Shown: positions 7,855-17,930, counted from the first letter of the stretch. The stretch is 64,000 nt of DNA from Erythrobacter rubeus (GCF_014705715.1 NZ_JACXLC010000001.1:2720334-2784333), one strand, 5' to 3'. The notes: generated by a model from the sequence alone, not told the origin. Numbers and translations are program-made.

Positions 7855-8868
7855 TCAAACCTCGTAATAGTCGCGGTACCAGGCGATGAATTTGCGGGTC
7901 CCGTCATAGACGCTGGTTTGCGGCGCATATCCGGTTAGTTCACCCAGCAGCGCCGCGTCCGCCCAGGTTGCGGGCACATCGCCTTTCTGCATGGGCATGA
8001 AATTCTTGATCGCCTCGCGCCCGCAATGCGCCTCGAGCGCTTCGACAAAGTCCATGAGACGGACCTTGTCGTTATTCCCGATATTGACGATGCGGTAGGG
8101 GGCGGCAGGCGAGAGGCTGTCCCAATCGGCGATATCGTCCTTGCTCTCCGGCCGAACCGGCGGCGTGTCGATCAGCAGCCGGATGCCGCGCACGAGATCC
8201 GTAACGTAGGTGAAATCGCGGTACATCTCGCCATTGTTGTAGATGTCGATCGGCACTCCCTCGAAGATACCCTTGGCGAACTTGATCGGCGCCATGTCGG
8301 GCCTTCCCCACGGGCCGTAGACCGTGAAAAAGCGAAACATCGTGGTCGGCAGGTTCCATAGGTGAGCATAGGAATGCCCCATCGCTTCATTAGCCTTTTT
8401 GGTCGCGGCGTAGAATGTGAGCGGTGTGTCGCACTTGTCCTGCTCGCTGAAAGGCATGTCTTCATTCGCGCCATAGACTGAGCTGGTCGACGCCATCAGC
8501 AGGTGATCGACACCCAGTTCGCGCGCGCATTCCATCACGTTGAACGTGCCGACAAGGTTGGATTCGAGGTAAGCGCGCGGGTTTTCGAGGCTGTATCGGA
8601 CCCCCGCCTGCGCCGCGAGATGGACGATTGCATCGGGTTTTTTTGCCATCGCGACGTCATGCAGCGCTTCGAAATCCTCCAGCATGGCGGTGTGCGCGCT
8701 GAAATGCTGGTTCTGCATCAGCAATTGGTGCCGCCGCTCTTTCAGCCTGACGTCGTAATAGTCCGTAAGGCCGTCATAGCCGACAACCCTGAACCCTTCG
8801 TCAAGGAGCAGCTGCGCCAAGTGATAGCCAATGAAACCGGCTGACCCGGTGATGAGGATAGTGCGCAA
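7855..8868 (-). CDS. NAD-dependent nucleotide-sugar epimerase, UDP-glucuronate 4-epimerase type
   Basis: Extended SDR enzyme of 337 residues, probably interconverting UDP-glucuronate and UDP-galacturonate for surface polysaccharide. Seen: the N-terminal nucleotide motif GSAGFIG at residues 8-14, the STSSVYG serine and the YAATK catalytic tyrosine-lysine motif. RFFTVYGPWGRPDMA is typical of the CapI/LspL group. The divergent neighbour is a UDP-glucose 6-dehydrogenase, which would supply UDP-glucuronate, so the pair fits one pathway. The exact sugar specificity is inferred. Confidence 0.88.
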   Translation of the reverse strand: MRTILITGSAGFIGYHLAQLLLDEGFRVVGYDGLTDYYDVRLKERRHQLLMQNQHFSAHTAMLEDFEALHDVAMAKKPDAIVHLAAQAGVRYSLENPRAYLESNLVGTFNVMECARELGVDHLLMASTSSVYGANEDMPFSEQDKCDTPLTFYAATKKANEAMGHSYAHLWNLPTTMFRFFTVYGPWGRPDMAPIKFAKGIFEGVPIDIYNNGEMYRDFTYVTDLVRGIRLLIDTPPVRPESKDDIADWDSLSPAAPYRIVNIGNNDKVRLMDFVEALEAHCGREAIKNFMPMQKGDVPATWADAALLGELTGYAPQTSVYDGTRKFIAWYRDYYEV

Positions 8869-8947
8869 GATAGGTCTCTGGCCGGAAATGCATGAAAGGG
8901 CGGACTGTGACTGTCACTGCGCGTCGCCCCCTGTCAATACGGCGCGC

Positions 8948-8973
8948 GGCGGCATCGGCGTCACGCTGCCGCC
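8948..8973. promoter_or_regulatory. Hairpin in the divergent epimerase/ugd promoter region
   Basis: In the 200-base gap between the divergent sugar genes, GGCGGCA and TGCCGCC form a 7-bp inverted repeat with a 12-base loop. A shorter palindrome, GTGACTGTCAC, lies nearby at about 8905-8915. Either could be an operator for coordinated control, but no regulator gene is adjacent. Confidence 0.3.
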
Positions 8974-9068
8974 AGTGGGCCAAACAGTTGGACAATGGGG
9001 AGCGCGCCTCTAAGGAAGCCGTTTGAATTCAAGGCTCGCCAAGGCGGTCTGATTAAGGATGTGAAGCG

Positions 9069-10379
9069 ATGAAGATTGCCATGGTAGGCTCGGGTTATGT
9101 CGGCCTCGTATCAGGCGCGTGTTTTGCCGATTTCGGCCATGACGTCGTTTGTATCGATAAGGACCAGAGCAAGATCGACCGCCTGCATGACGGCATCATG
9201 CCGATTTACGAACCGGGCCTCGATTCGCTGGTCGAGAGCAATATGCGGGCCGGACGGCTCAGCTTCACGACGTCGCTTTCCGAAGGGATCAAGGATGCGA
9301 GCGCGATCTTCATCGCGGTCGGCACGCCCAGCCGCCGCGGCGATGGCCATGCCGACCTCTCCTATGTCTATCAGGTGGCGCAGGAGATCGGCGAGAACCT
9401 CGCGAACGATGCCGTCATCGTAAACAAATCGACGGTGCCTGTCGGCACAGGAGATGAGGTCGAGCGGATCATTGCCGATACCGGGACGAGCCAGAAATTC
9501 GCGGTCGTCTCCAACCCGGAATTCCTGCGCGAGGGCGCGGCTATCGGCGATTTCAAACACCCCGACCGCATCGTGATCGGCACCGAAGACGATTTCGGCC
9601 GCGAAGTGATGCGCGAGGTCTATCGCCCGCTATTCCTCAACGAATCGCCGATCCTGTTCGTCGACCGGCGCACCAGCGAGTTGATCAAATACGCGGCCAA
9701 CGCGTTTCTCGCGACGAAGATCACCTTCATCAACGAGATGGCCGATCTGTGCGAGAAAGTCGGCGCCAATGTTCAGGATGTCAGCCGCGGTATCGGGATG
9801 GATGGCCGTATCGGCCCCAAATTCCTCCATGCCGGCCCCGGTTATGGGGGGTCATGCTTCCCGAAGGATACGCTCGCTCTGCTCAAAACCGCGGAGGATT
9901 ACGACAGCCCGACCCGGATCGTTGAGGCCGTGGTCGCGGTCAACGAAAGCCGCAAGCGCGCGATGGGCCGCAAGGTGCTGGACGCGCTCGGCGGGCTCGA
10001 GGCAGCGCGCGGCAAGAAAGCGGCACTGCTCGGCCTGACATTCAAGCCGAACACCGATGACATGCGCGATTCCCCGGCAATCGCGGTGGCGCAAACGCTG
10101 ACCGACGCGGGTGTCAAAGTCAGCGCTTACGATCCAGAAGGGATGGAAATCGCCAAGCCGCTGATGCCGGATGTCACGATGTGCAGCGATCCTTACGAAG
10201 CGATCAAGGATGCCGACGCCACGGTCATCGTCACCGAGTGGGATGCATTTCGCGCGCTCGATCTTGGCAAGATGAAGGAAACCGCCAAGGCGCCGGTCCT
10301 AGTCGACTTGCGCAACATCTACACCCCGGCAGATGTGCGCGCGGCTGGATTCGAATATTCAAGCGTGGGCCGCGTCTAA
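9069..10379 (+). CDS. ugd: UDP-glucose 6-dehydrogenase
   Basis: Oxidises UDP-glucose twice with NAD to UDP-glucuronate, a precursor of acidic exopolysaccharides. The 436-residue protein starts with the Rossmann motif GSGYVGLVSG. It has catalytic Cys263 in GPGYGGSCFPKD and the C-terminal UDP-binding domain with LTFKPNTDDMRDSP. Divergent to the epimerase, with which it likely forms a functional pair. Confidence 0.94.
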   Translation: MKIAMVGSGYVGLVSGACFADFGHDVVCIDKDQSKIDRLHDGIMPIYEPGLDSLVESNMRAGRLSFTTSLSEGIKDASAIFIAVGTPSRRGDGHADLSYVYQVAQEIGENLANDAVIVNKSTVPVGTGDEVERIIADTGTSQKFAVVSNPEFLREGAAIGDFKHPDRIVIGTEDDFGREVMREVYRPLFLNESPILFVDRRTSELIKYAANAFLATKITFINEMADLCEKVGANVQDVSRGIGMDGRIGPKFLHAGPGYGGSCFPKDTLALLKTAEDYDSPTRIVEAVVAVNESRKRAMGRKVLDALGGLEAARGKKAALLGLTFKPNTDDMRDSPAIAVAQTLTDAGVKVSAYDPEGMEIAKPLMPDVTMCSDPYEAIKDADATVIVTEWDAFRALDLGKMKETAKAPVLVDLRNIYTPADVRAAGFEYSSVGRV

Positions 10380-10400
10380 CGCGGTCACCAATTCCGGCGA

Positions 10401-11225
10401 TCAACCCAAGGCGATGTCGGGCGCGTCTTCCTGCTTCATTCCGACGATATGGTATCCGCCATCGACATGATGGGTTTCGCCGGTCACGCCCGATGATAGC
10501 GCGGAGCAGAAATAAAGGCCCGCCCCGCCGACATCGTCGATCGTGATGTTACGGCGCAGCGGCGTGTTAAGCTCGTTCCATTTGAGGATGTAGCGGAAAT
10601 CTCCGATCCCGCTTGCCGCCAGCGTCTTCACCGGCCCAGCGCTGATCGCATTCACGCGCACCCCCTGCGGCCCCAAATCGTTGGCGAGATATTTGACACT
10701 CGTTTCCAGAGCGGCCTTGGCAACGCCCATGACGTTATAGTGCGGGATGACCTTCTCCGCGCCGTAATAGGTCAGCGTAACGATACTGCCGCCGCCTGTG
10801 CTGTCTTCGTTCAGCGGCGGCATCATCTCTGCCGCCCTTTTGGTCACTGCGACCAGCGAATAGGCGGAGATGTTCATCGTCATTAGGAAGTTGTCGAGGC
10901 TGGTGTCGGCATACTTCCCGCGCAGTTCGCTCTTGTCGGAAAAACCGATCGCGTGAACGACGAAATCGATCGTGTCCCAGCGCTCTTTCAGAGTGGCGAA
11001 AGCCGCATCGAGCGAGTCCATGTCGGACACATCGCACTCGAACGTGAAATCGCTGCCCAGCTGCTCTGCGAGCGGCTTCACCCGCTTGGCGAGCGCTTCA
11101 CCCTGATAGGAAAACGCCAGTTCCGCGCCATTCTCGGCCAGCTGCTTTGCGATGCCCCAGGCCAGCGACTTGTCGTTCGCGAGGCCCATGATCAGCCCGC
11201 GTTTGCCCTTCATCAGATCGCTCAT
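10401..11225 (-). CDS. fabI: Enoyl-[acyl-carrier-protein] reductase (NADH)
   Basis: Final reductase of the fatty-acid elongation cycle. The 274-residue divergent SDR begins MSDLMKGKRGLIMG and carries the FabI signature: Tyr-x6-Lys in YNVMGVAK, VTLTYYGAEKVIP, and the ISAGPVKTLAASGI substrate loop. The ATG at 11225 overlaps the stop of the upstream YihY gene by 4 bases, so the two are translationally coupled; an upstream alternative start would lie inside that gene. Confidence 0.95.
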   Translation of the reverse strand: MSDLMKGKRGLIMGLANDKSLAWGIAKQLAENGAELAFSYQGEALAKRVKPLAEQLGSDFTFECDVSDMDSLDAAFATLKERWDTIDFVVHAIGFSDKSELRGKYADTSLDNFLMTMNISAYSLVAVTKRAAEMMPPLNEDSTGGGSIVTLTYYGAEKVIPHYNVMGVAKAALETSVKYLANDLGPQGVRVNAISAGPVKTLAASGIGDFRYILKWNELNTPLRRNITIDDVGGAGLYFCSALSSGVTGETHHVDGGYHIVGMKQEDAPDIALG

Positions 11226-12280
11226 GCCGCTTCCTCCTGCTGACAGCCTTCTTCTGTAGACGCCTCGTGGCAATCGTCGGGTTCGGCGAGAGCGGCGTTC
11301 AATTCGGCACCGATAACCAGTCCCAGCCCAACGAGCCAGAAAAACAGCAACGCGATGATGATCCCGGCGAGGCTGCCATAGGTAAGGTTATAAGTGAAAA
11401 AGCGGCCAAGCACCGCCGGAAGCGCACTCGTTACGCCCAGCCACCACAGCGCGGTGAACAGAGCGCCGGGCCATTTGGGATAGCGCCGAGGGCGGTATTC
11501 GCTCGGTGTTAGGGTGTAGAACAACAGATAGAGCGAACCGGCCAGACCCAGCGCGGGCACGATGCGCGTAATGCGGAGCGTCGTCACAGCTTCGTTGAGC
11601 TGCGGGAAGCGCGCATCGATCACCTGCTGCGCCGCGCCGATGCCGACGGTGGCGAACAGGGAGACCATGAGCAGGATTACGGCGCCCAGGATCAGTCCGG
11701 CGGAAAAGAGCCGGTATTTCCAGAATGCATGGCTCGCCTTGGTTCCATAGGCGCGCCTCAGGATATCGCGAATGGTTTCGATCAGGCTGGAAACGGTCCA
11801 CAAGGCCACCGCGACCCCCAGCCAGAGCAGCCATCCCGACCGCGCATCGACAACTTCCGATGCGACCGGTCCGATGACCCGCGCAACTGTCGGCGGCATG
11901 GAAAGCAGCACCGCATCGATCATCATCCGGCGTTCTTCGACCTCTCCGATCAACTGAAAGATCGCGCCGCTGATGATGAAGAAAGGAAAGATCGCCAGCA
12001 TCGACAGATAAGCGAGATTGCCGGCGTGGATGAACCCGTCGTTATAGGTGCCGTGGGCTGTCCGCTTGATCACTTCGAAAGCGCGTGTACCCGGCGCCAT
12101 CGGACCGGCTGCTGCCGAAAGCGTCGCCCGCCAATCGGGCAGCTTTCTGTCGGCTGTGGCGCCGGATGTGAGGTGCGCTGGCTGGGCCAGTGCCTTGCGG
12201 CGTTTCAGCCGCCTTGCTTCAGGAGAAAGCGAGCGGACTTCCTGTTCGGTTTCAGAAGAAAGGTCGGCGGGAGCGATCAT
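11222..12280 (-). CDS. YihY/BrkB family inner-membrane protein
   Basis: Polytopic membrane protein of the YihY (formerly 'RNase BN') family, 352 residues, with a charged cytoplasmic N-terminus of about 95 residues followed by six hydrophobic helices. The conserved features HAGNLAYLSMLAIFPFFI, the LLFYTLTPSEYRPRRYP loop and YGSLAGIIIALLFFWL are seen. Function is not established; members are not nucleases. It lies 8 bases downstream of the J-domain gene and overlaps fabI. Confidence 0.88.
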   Translation of the reverse strand: MIAPADLSSETEQEVRSLSPEARRLKRRKALAQPAHLTSGATADRKLPDWRATLSAAAGPMAPGTRAFEVIKRTAHGTYNDGFIHAGNLAYLSMLAIFPFFIISGAIFQLIGEVEERRMMIDAVLLSMPPTVARVIGPVASEVVDARSGWLLWLGVAVALWTVSSLIETIRDILRRAYGTKASHAFWKYRLFSAGLILGAVILLMVSLFATVGIGAAQQVIDARFPQLNEAVTTLRITRIVPALGLAGSLYLLFYTLTPSEYRPRRYPKWPGALFTALWWLGVTSALPAVLGRFFTYNLTYGSLAGIIIALLFFWLVGLGLVIGAELNAALAEPDDCHEASTEEGCQQEEAA

Positions 12281-12288
12281 TCAGAACA

Positions 12289-13287
12289 CTATAGTCCGAA
12301 TTTATCGCGCGGTTCCGCCGGATCGGTCCAATCGCCCAGCTTGGCCTTGAGCTCTTCGAGATCGCCCGGAAGCTGGATTTCCAGAGTGACCAGTTGATCG
12401 CCGCGATCCGGCCTGCCGTCCTTGTCCTTGGCGCCTTTCTTGCCCCAACCCTTGCCCGCGAGCCGCATGACGGTGCCGCCATCGGTCCCAGCCTTGATCG
12501 TGAGCATAACAGGGCCATCGACCGTAGGGCATTTGACCTTCGCACCGTGGATTGCCTCGTCCAGAGTGATAGGGAGATCCATGCGGATATGGTCGCCATC
12601 GCGGCGAAAGAATGGGTGGCTGCCGACCTCTACAATGACCAGCCCATCGCCATTGCCGCCCGGACCTGCGTGACCTTTTCCCTTGAGCCGCATCTGCGTG
12701 CCGTCTTCGACGCCGCCGGGCAATTTGAGGTCGATGGTCTTTCCATCGGCCAGCGTTATCCGCTGATCGCGCCCTGCAGCGGCATCGACGAAGGGAACCG
12801 CCAGCCGGTACTGGATATCGGCCCCGCGCTTTTTCGGGGGAGGCGGGCGCTGGCCAAAGCCGCGCCGCGCGCTGGATCCGGCACCCGATGGGCGCGCCCT
12901 GCCGCCGCCGAAGAGCCCTTCGAACAGATCGCCGAGATCCATATCGTCCGGGCTCATCCCGCCAAACTCCGCATCGCGAAATCCGCCTGACGAGGCGCCG
13001 CCGGGCCGACCGCCATATCCGCCGCGTCCAAACCCGCCGCCCATTCCGGCGAACGGGTTGAGCGGGTTGCCGTCGGCATCGATTTCGCCGCGGTCGAACT
13101 GCGCGCGCTTATCCTTGTCGGCGAGGAGGTCGTATGCCTTCGTTACATCCGAGAATTTCTCGGCGGCTTTGGGATTGTCCTTGTTCTTGTCGGGATGCAG
13201 CTCCTTCGCGAGCTTGCGGTAGGCGCTCTTGATGTCCTTTTCGGACGCCGTGCGCGCAACACCCAGAGTTTTATAAGGATCGCCCAT
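12289..13287 (-). CDS. J-domain co-chaperone, CbpA-like (DnaJ type II)
   Basis: Hsp70 co-chaperone that stimulates DnaK ATPase and delivers substrates. The 332-residue protein has an N-terminal J domain (residues 3-68) with the HPD motif at 31-33. A Gly/Phe-rich linker at about 78-150 and the DnaJ C-terminal substrate-binding barrels follow. The cysteine zinc-finger of DnaJ itself is absent, which marks it as type II. It is the first gene of a minus-strand group with yihY and fabI and is divergent to pdxH. Confidence 0.92.
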   Translation of the reverse strand: MGDPYKTLGVARTASEKDIKSAYRKLAKELHPDKNKDNPKAAEKFSDVTKAYDLLADKDKRAQFDRGEIDADGNPLNPFAGMGGGFGRGGYGGRPGGASSGGFRDAEFGGMSPDDMDLGDLFEGLFGGGRARPSGAGSSARRGFGQRPPPPKKRGADIQYRLAVPFVDAAAGRDQRITLADGKTIDLKLPGGVEDGTQMRLKGKGHAGPGGNGDGLVIVEVGSHPFFRRDGDHIRMDLPITLDEAIHGAKVKCPTVDGPVMLTIKAGTDGGTVMRLAGKGWGKKGAKDKDGRPDRGDQLVTLEIQLPGDLEELKAKLGDWTDPAEPRDKFGL

Positions 13288-13522
13288 GGCGTGTTAGCTA
13301 GGTGAGGCACCGCCCCGGCGCAAGGCTGACGTGCGCCTTCGTCGCCGCGTGGCACACCTTTCCTACGCTGCGATGCCCGCGTAAAGACAAGCACATGACG
13401 CTACATCGCTCGCCCTTTTGCACCGCCCCTTCGGAACTCGTAAGGCGGGCGGGATTTTCCTCCTCAGGACCGTGTAACATGCGGTCCATGTCTCCCCTCA
13501 ACCGCGCGATTGGAACCCTGGA

Positions 13523-14176
13523 ATGAGCGATACGCAATCCCTGAACGAGGCTCAGCTCGCGGACAGCATGATCCCTTCCGGCGCAGATCCCTTCGCGCTG
13601 TTCGATGACTGGTTCGCGCTGGCGCAGGAGAGCGAGCCAAACGATCCCAATGCGATGGCGCTGGCGACGGCAACCCCGGACGGCATGCCATCGGTCCGAA
13701 TGGTGCTGCTCAAGGGGCATGGGGCCGATGAGGGAGGCTTCACCTTCTTCACCAACGCGCACAGCCGCAAGGGCGAGGAAATCCGCGCCAACATGCAGGC
13801 GAGCCTGCTGTTCCACTGGAAGAGCCAGCGCCGCCAGATTCGCATCGAAGGGCCGCTCACCGAAGTATCGTCAGAGCGTGCCGACGCGTACTTTCACTCT
13901 CGTCCCTACAAGAGCCAGGTCGGCTCGGCAGCCAGCGACCAGTCGCGGCCATTGGAGGACCGGCAGGACTATCTCGACCGCGTTACGGAGATGTGGGGGC
14001 GCCACGAGCAGGAGGGGGAGGTCCCTCGGCCCGCACACTGGACAGGTTTCACTTTAAAGCCTGAAAGAATTGAGTTCTGGATGGACCGGGACAACCGCCT
14101 ACACGATCGCCGCCTGTTCACTCTGGAGGGTGCGGGCGATGCCGTGGGCTGGTCCGACACACTCCTCTATCCATAA
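13523..14176 (+). CDS. pdxH: Pyridoxine/pyridoxamine 5'-phosphate oxidase
   Basis: FMN enzyme producing pyridoxal 5'-phosphate. The 217-residue protein contains the FMN/PLP-binding series MVLLKGHGADEGGFTFFTNA, HSRKGEEI, FHWKSQRRQIRIEG and SRPYKSQVGSAASDQS. The C-terminal EFWMDRDNRLHDR block is also present. The downstream PhzF gene begins 10 bases after the stop. Confidence 0.95.
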   Translation: MSDTQSLNEAQLADSMIPSGADPFALFDDWFALAQESEPNDPNAMALATATPDGMPSVRMVLLKGHGADEGGFTFFTNAHSRKGEEIRANMQASLLFHWKSQRRQIRIEGPLTEVSSERADAYFHSRPYKSQVGSAASDQSRPLEDRQDYLDRVTEMWGRHEQEGEVPRPAHWTGFTLKPERIEFWMDRDNRLHDRRLFTLEGAGDAVGWSDTLLYP

Positions 14177-14186
14177 GGCAGGCGCG

Positions 14187-14981
14187 ATGACTCAGCGAAT
14201 TCCCTACTGGCATGTCGATGCCTTCTCGGCCGAGCCCTTCGGCGGCAACCAGGCGGCTGTCATGGTGCTGGAAGAATGGTTGCCCGACGATGTGCTGGTG
14301 CAGATCGGAGCGGAAAACCTGTTTGCGGAAACCGCTTTCGTCGTGCGTGATACGAGCGGCGAGGCGGATTGGGAGCTGCGCTGGTGCACCCCGACCTACG
14401 AGATCGCGCTGTGCGGTCACGCCACCCTTGCGAGCGGACATGTGCTGCTTGAGCGCGATGGCGGCGACCGGATGACCTTCCGCACGCGCCAATCCGGCAT
14501 TCTCGAGGTGCGCCGCGATGGCGATGGCTACAAGCTCGCGCTACCCGCGATTGCGACAGAGCCCGGTGCCTATCCGGAGGCGGTGGCGCTGCTCGGGGCG
14601 GAGCCGAAGGAGGTCTATCGCAACGATTCACGCTACAACGTCTTCCTGTTCGAGAATGAAGCCGCGGTCCGCGCGCTCGACCCCGACATTCGCGGGCTCG
14701 GCGCGCTAGGCAAAGACCAGTTCATCTGCACCGCGCCGGGAGATAAGACCGATATCGTCAGCCGCGTGTTCGTACCCGGCGGCGGAGTCGATGAAGACAG
14801 CGTGACCGGATCGGCCCATGCGGTGCTGACCCCCTATTGGGCGGCCAAATTGGGGCGCAGCAGGTTCACCGCGCATCAGGCGAGTACGCGCGGCGGCGAT
14901 CTCACGCTGGAGCTTGACGGCGACCGCGCATGGCTTGGCGGGCCGTGCGTGACGGTGGTGGAGGGCACCTTCCTGCTCTGA
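14187..14981 (+). CDS. PhzF family isomerase
   Basis: Member of the PhzF/YHI9 family of diaminopimelate-epimerase-fold isomerases, 264 residues in two pseudo-symmetric halves. The conserved N-terminal YWHVDAFSAEPFGGNQAAV, the catalytic-glutamate region ENLFAETAFV, the ALCGHATLAS loop and the C-terminal DSVTGSAHAVL motif are visible. There is no phenazine cluster nearby, so a metabolite-repair role or an unknown substrate is more likely than phenazine synthesis. The ATG at 14187 follows the pdxH stop directly and matches the family start. Confidence 0.88.
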   Translation: MTQRIPYWHVDAFSAEPFGGNQAAVMVLEEWLPDDVLVQIGAENLFAETAFVVRDTSGEADWELRWCTPTYEIALCGHATLASGHVLLERDGGDRMTFRTRQSGILEVRRDGDGYKLALPAIATEPGAYPEAVALLGAEPKEVYRNDSRYNVFLFENEAAVRALDPDIRGLGALGKDQFICTAPGDKTDIVSRVFVPGGGVDEDSVTGSAHAVLTPYWAAKLGRSRFTAHQASTRGGDLTLELDGDRAWLGGPCVTVVEGTFLL

Positions 14982-14999
14982 CCGAGCGCTCCGGGCGCG

Positions 15000-16130
15000 T
15001 CAGCGCGTGGGATATAGCTCGGCGATGTCGAACAACTCGGCCAGCATCTTGAACCGCTCTGTCCGGTTCGAATGGCCGAGCCTGACCAGGGTAATCCGCT
15101 GCTCCGGGCTGATGAGGACATACTGGCCCATATGCCCGATCGCCGCGAACATGGTTTCGGGTCCGCGATCGGGTATGTCCTCATCGCGGTCAATCCCGCT
15201 CTCCCGGTTGAGCCACGTCTGGTAGCCGTAGAAGCCGCTTGCCGGGCTGGGAGTGGTCATGGCGTCGATCCAGCGCGATGGCACCAATTGCTGTCCCTCG
15301 GCCGAGCGCCCGCCGCGGCGCAGAAATTCGCCGAACTTCGCCCAGTCCCGCGCGGTTGCATGCATCAGGCTGCCGCCGATGAGCGTTCCCGAAGCGTCAT
15401 ATTCGAGCACCATGCTGTCCATGCCGAGCGGCTCGAACAGCCGCTCCTTCAGGAACTCGTCGACGGCTTGCCGGCGCGCCGCGGGATCGCTGCTGCTCGT
15501 AAGCGCGCGGGCTCCAATGTCGGCGAGGATGACAGTGGTATTAGAAGAGTATTCGAACTGCTCCCCCGGCTCCGCCTCCAGCGGCTGCTCCTTCGCCCAG
15601 CGCGCCATATCGTCGCGCCCGTCGAGGAACAGCATGCGCACCTCGGACGAATCGTAAGGCGGATCGCCCGCTTCGGTGTGGCGCAACCCGCTCCGCATCT
15701 GCAGGAGGTGGCGCAGCGTGATCTCCGCACGCGGATCACCGGGTCGCTGCCACATCGGGACCGGTGCGGGGTCACCGACATTGAGCTTGCCATCGGCGAC
15801 AAGCATTCCGATCAGCACCGCGGTGACCGTCTTCGCCATCGACCAGCTGACGAACCGCGTATCCTGATCATATCCTTCGGAATACCGCTCTGCCGCGAGC
15901 TCGCCATCCGACATCAATACGATTGCGCGGGTTTCTCCCAGCTCCGCCTGAGTGAAAAGCTCGTCGATTTGGCGGGCAAGCTGGTCTTTCGGCGCGCCGG
16001 CATCTGCCATCACGGCTTGCAAGGCCTCATCGCTCAGCGGAGGCGGCGCGGGCGGCGGCGCAGAGCCGCATGACGCGAGGGGTGGAAGGAGCGCGGCGGT
16101 GGCGATAAGGGAAGCAGTACGAAAGGTCAT
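15000..16130 (-). CDS. Lipoprotein serine hydrolase, class C beta-lactamase/esterase fold
   Basis: Predicted envelope-anchored serine hydrolase of 376 residues. Seen: a signal peptide with lipobox LASC, the nucleophile motif SWSMAK (SxxK), YSSN (YxN) and a C-terminal GHMGQ in the KTG/HxG position. This is the pattern of EstB-like esterases and penicillin-recognising enzymes rather than a dedicated resistance lactamase. The ATG at 16130 begins the signal peptide. It is divergent to a small membrane protein gene. Confidence 0.87.
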   Translation of the reverse strand: MTFRTASLIATAALLPPLASCGSAPPPAPPPLSDEALQAVMADAGAPKDQLARQIDELFTQAELGETRAIVLMSDGELAAERYSEGYDQDTRFVSWSMAKTVTAVLIGMLVADGKLNVGDPAPVPMWQRPGDPRAEITLRHLLQMRSGLRHTEAGDPPYDSSEVRMLFLDGRDDMARWAKEQPLEAEPGEQFEYSSNTTVILADIGARALTSSSDPAARRQAVDEFLKERLFEPLGMDSMVLEYDASGTLIGGSLMHATARDWAKFGEFLRRGGRSAEGQQLVPSRWIDAMTTPSPASGFYGYQTWLNRESGIDRDEDIPDRGPETMFAAIGHMGQYVLISPEQRITLVRLGHSNRTERFKMLAELFDIAELYPTR

Positions 16131-16165
16131 CGCGCCTTCAATTGAACAAGGGTCACGGCAAAGCA

Positions 16166-16516
16166 ATGGCAAAATCAGGAGCTTCGAGGGGTTGGGGCAA
16201 GAAACCCGTATGGATCACGATACTGGGTTTGGTTTTGCTCGGACTTGGCATTGCAGGCAATACCTATCGCGACGAGGTGACCGGCTATGCCGAGGTCGGT
16301 TCCTCCTATGCTGCGCGGGTCGCATGCTCGTGCCGCTTCGTCGCTGGGCGAAGCCTCGAGGATTGCGAAAAGGACAAGCTGGGCGGAATGGAGCTCGTCA
16401 CTTTGTCGGATGATGCAGAGGCGAAAAGCGTGACGGCGCGTTTCCCGCTGATTGCCAGCCATACCGCGACTTATCGCGAGGGATATGGCTGCGTGCTGGA
16501 GAAGTGGGAAGGGTAA
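16166..16516 (+). CDS. Small single-span membrane protein of unknown function
   Basis: A 116-residue protein with a basic N-terminus, one hydrophobic segment at about residues 15-33 (VWITILGLVLLGLGIAG) and an exported C-terminal part with three clustered cysteines (ACSCRFVAGRSLEDCEKDK) and a fourth near the end. No known family is recognised. It is divergent to the serine hydrolase, sharing a 35-base gap, and the two may be co-regulated. A TTG at 16142 is an alternative start. Confidence 0.65.
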   Translation: MAKSGASRGWGKKPVWITILGLVLLGLGIAGNTYRDEVTGYAEVGSSYAARVACSCRFVAGRSLEDCEKDKLGGMELVTLSDDAEAKSVTARFPLIASHTATYREGYGCVLEKWEG

Positions 16517-16568
16517 TGCGGCGGAGTTTCCCGCCCAGCCTGCTAGAAAAGCCTGCTGGAAACGCCCG

Positions 16569-17753
16569 CTAGGAAATGAGCTCGCTCTCGGCGACTGAGC
16601 GGGTGGAGTCGATCCAGCCACCACCGATGACGCGCTCTCCTGCGTAGATAACTGCGGCCTGCCCGGGCGCAACGCCGAATTCCGGGCTTTCGAAATGCAA
16701 GCGGATGGTCGCGCCGCCGCCCATCGGACCATCGATCGACACCGGCACCGGCTTGGCGAGGCTGCGCACCTTTGCCGTCAGCGGCGCATCGGGAAGCGCG
16801 CCGATGCGGTTCGTCTCGATGATTTCGGCGCTTTCGACGCCCAGCAGCCGCTTCGGCCCTACGCGCACTTCACGTGTGTCGGCGTTGAGCGCGATGACAT
16901 AGAGCGGCTCCGGCTGTCCTCCTATATCGAGCCCCTTTCGCTGTCCGACAGTGTAATGGACGATGCCCTTGTGCTCACCCAGACGCGCGCCCGTTTCCGC
17001 GTGGACGATGTCGCCGGGAATGCCGCCTTCGGGGCGCAGCTTCGTCACGATCTTCGCGTAATTCCCGTCGGGAACGAAGCAGATATCCTGACTGTCGGGT
17101 TTCGCGGCATTGCGCAGCCCGGCAGCTTCCGCCAATTCGCGCACCTGGGTCTTCGGCAGGCCGCCCAGCGGGAAACGGATATAGTCGAGCTGCTCCTGCG
17201 TGGTGGCATAGAGGAAGTACGACTGATCGCGCGCGGGATCGAGCGCCCGGTAAAGATGCGGGCCATCTGGTGCTTCTACCCGGCGCACATAGTGCCCGGT
17301 CGCAAGGCAATCCGCGCCAAGCTCGCGCGCCATACGAAACAGATCGGTGAATTTGGGGCCCATATTGCAGCGGATGCACGGCACCGGCGTGCGCCCGGCG
17401 AGATACTCATCCGCGAACTGGTCAACGACATCTTCGCGAAAAGCGCTTTCGTGGTCGAATACGTAATGCGCAATGCCCAGCCTGTCGGCCACCGCTCGCG
17501 CATCGCTGATATCGTCGCCTGCGCAGCACGCACCCTTTCGGCCCGTTGCCGCGCCGTAATCGTAAAGCTGGAGTGTTATTCCGATAACTTCCGCGCCGGT
17601 ATCGGCAGCAAGCGCCGCGACGACCGAGGAATCGACTCCGCCGCTCATCGCGACGACGATGCGGCACTCCGACGCCGAGCGCGGGAGATCGAACAGCGAT
17701 GCTGTGTCCAGCCCGAAGGACGGGCTTGCCGTGAGTGAAGTGGCGCTGGTCAT
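16569..17753 (-). CDS. mnmA: tRNA-specific 2-thiouridylase
   Basis: Thiolates U34 of tRNA for Lys, Glu and Gln. The 394-residue protein has the PP-loop ATPase motif [13 protein letters not shown], the first catalytic cysteine in PCIRCN, and the second in [11 protein letters not shown]. The beta-barrel C-terminal domain is complete. The ATG at 17753 leaves about 30 residues before the PP-loop; a further upstream start is possible but less likely. Confidence 0.95.
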   Translation of the reverse strand: MTSATSLTASPSFGLDTASLFDLPRSASECRIVVAMSGGVDSSVVAALAADTGAEVIGITLQLYDYGAATGRKGACCAGDDISDARAVADRLGIAHYVFDHESAFREDVVDQFADEYLAGRTPVPCIRCNMGPKFTDLFRMARELGADCLATGHYVRRVEAPDGPHLYRALDPARDQSYFLYATTQEQLDYIRFPLGGLPKTQVRELAEAAGLRNAAKPDSQDICFVPDGNYAKIVTKLRPEGGIPGDIVHAETGARLGEHKGIVHYTVGQRKGLDIGGQPEPLYVIALNADTREVRVGPKRLLGVESAEIIETNRIGALPDAPLTAKVRSLAKPVPVSIDGPMGGGATIRLHFESPEFGVAPGQAAVIYAGERVIGGGWIDSTRSVAESELIS

Positions 17754-17930
17754 GGGGTGCGATTCCTTAACGCGCGCATATAGGAAAGCCTGCCCGATTG
17801 CGCCAGCCCGGCGATTTTTCGGCAAATTCACGACGAACGGCTATGCAGACAAGACGAGCCGCTGTTTCCCTAAGGTCCGGTAAACAGCGGTTTTACCACA
17901 TCTTGACGTTCGCCACTTAATACATTGGGC

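Noticed and set aside
17754..17930. CtrA box upstream of the sciP operon
   Set aside because: TTAA words occur but not with the TTAA-N7-TTAA spacing.
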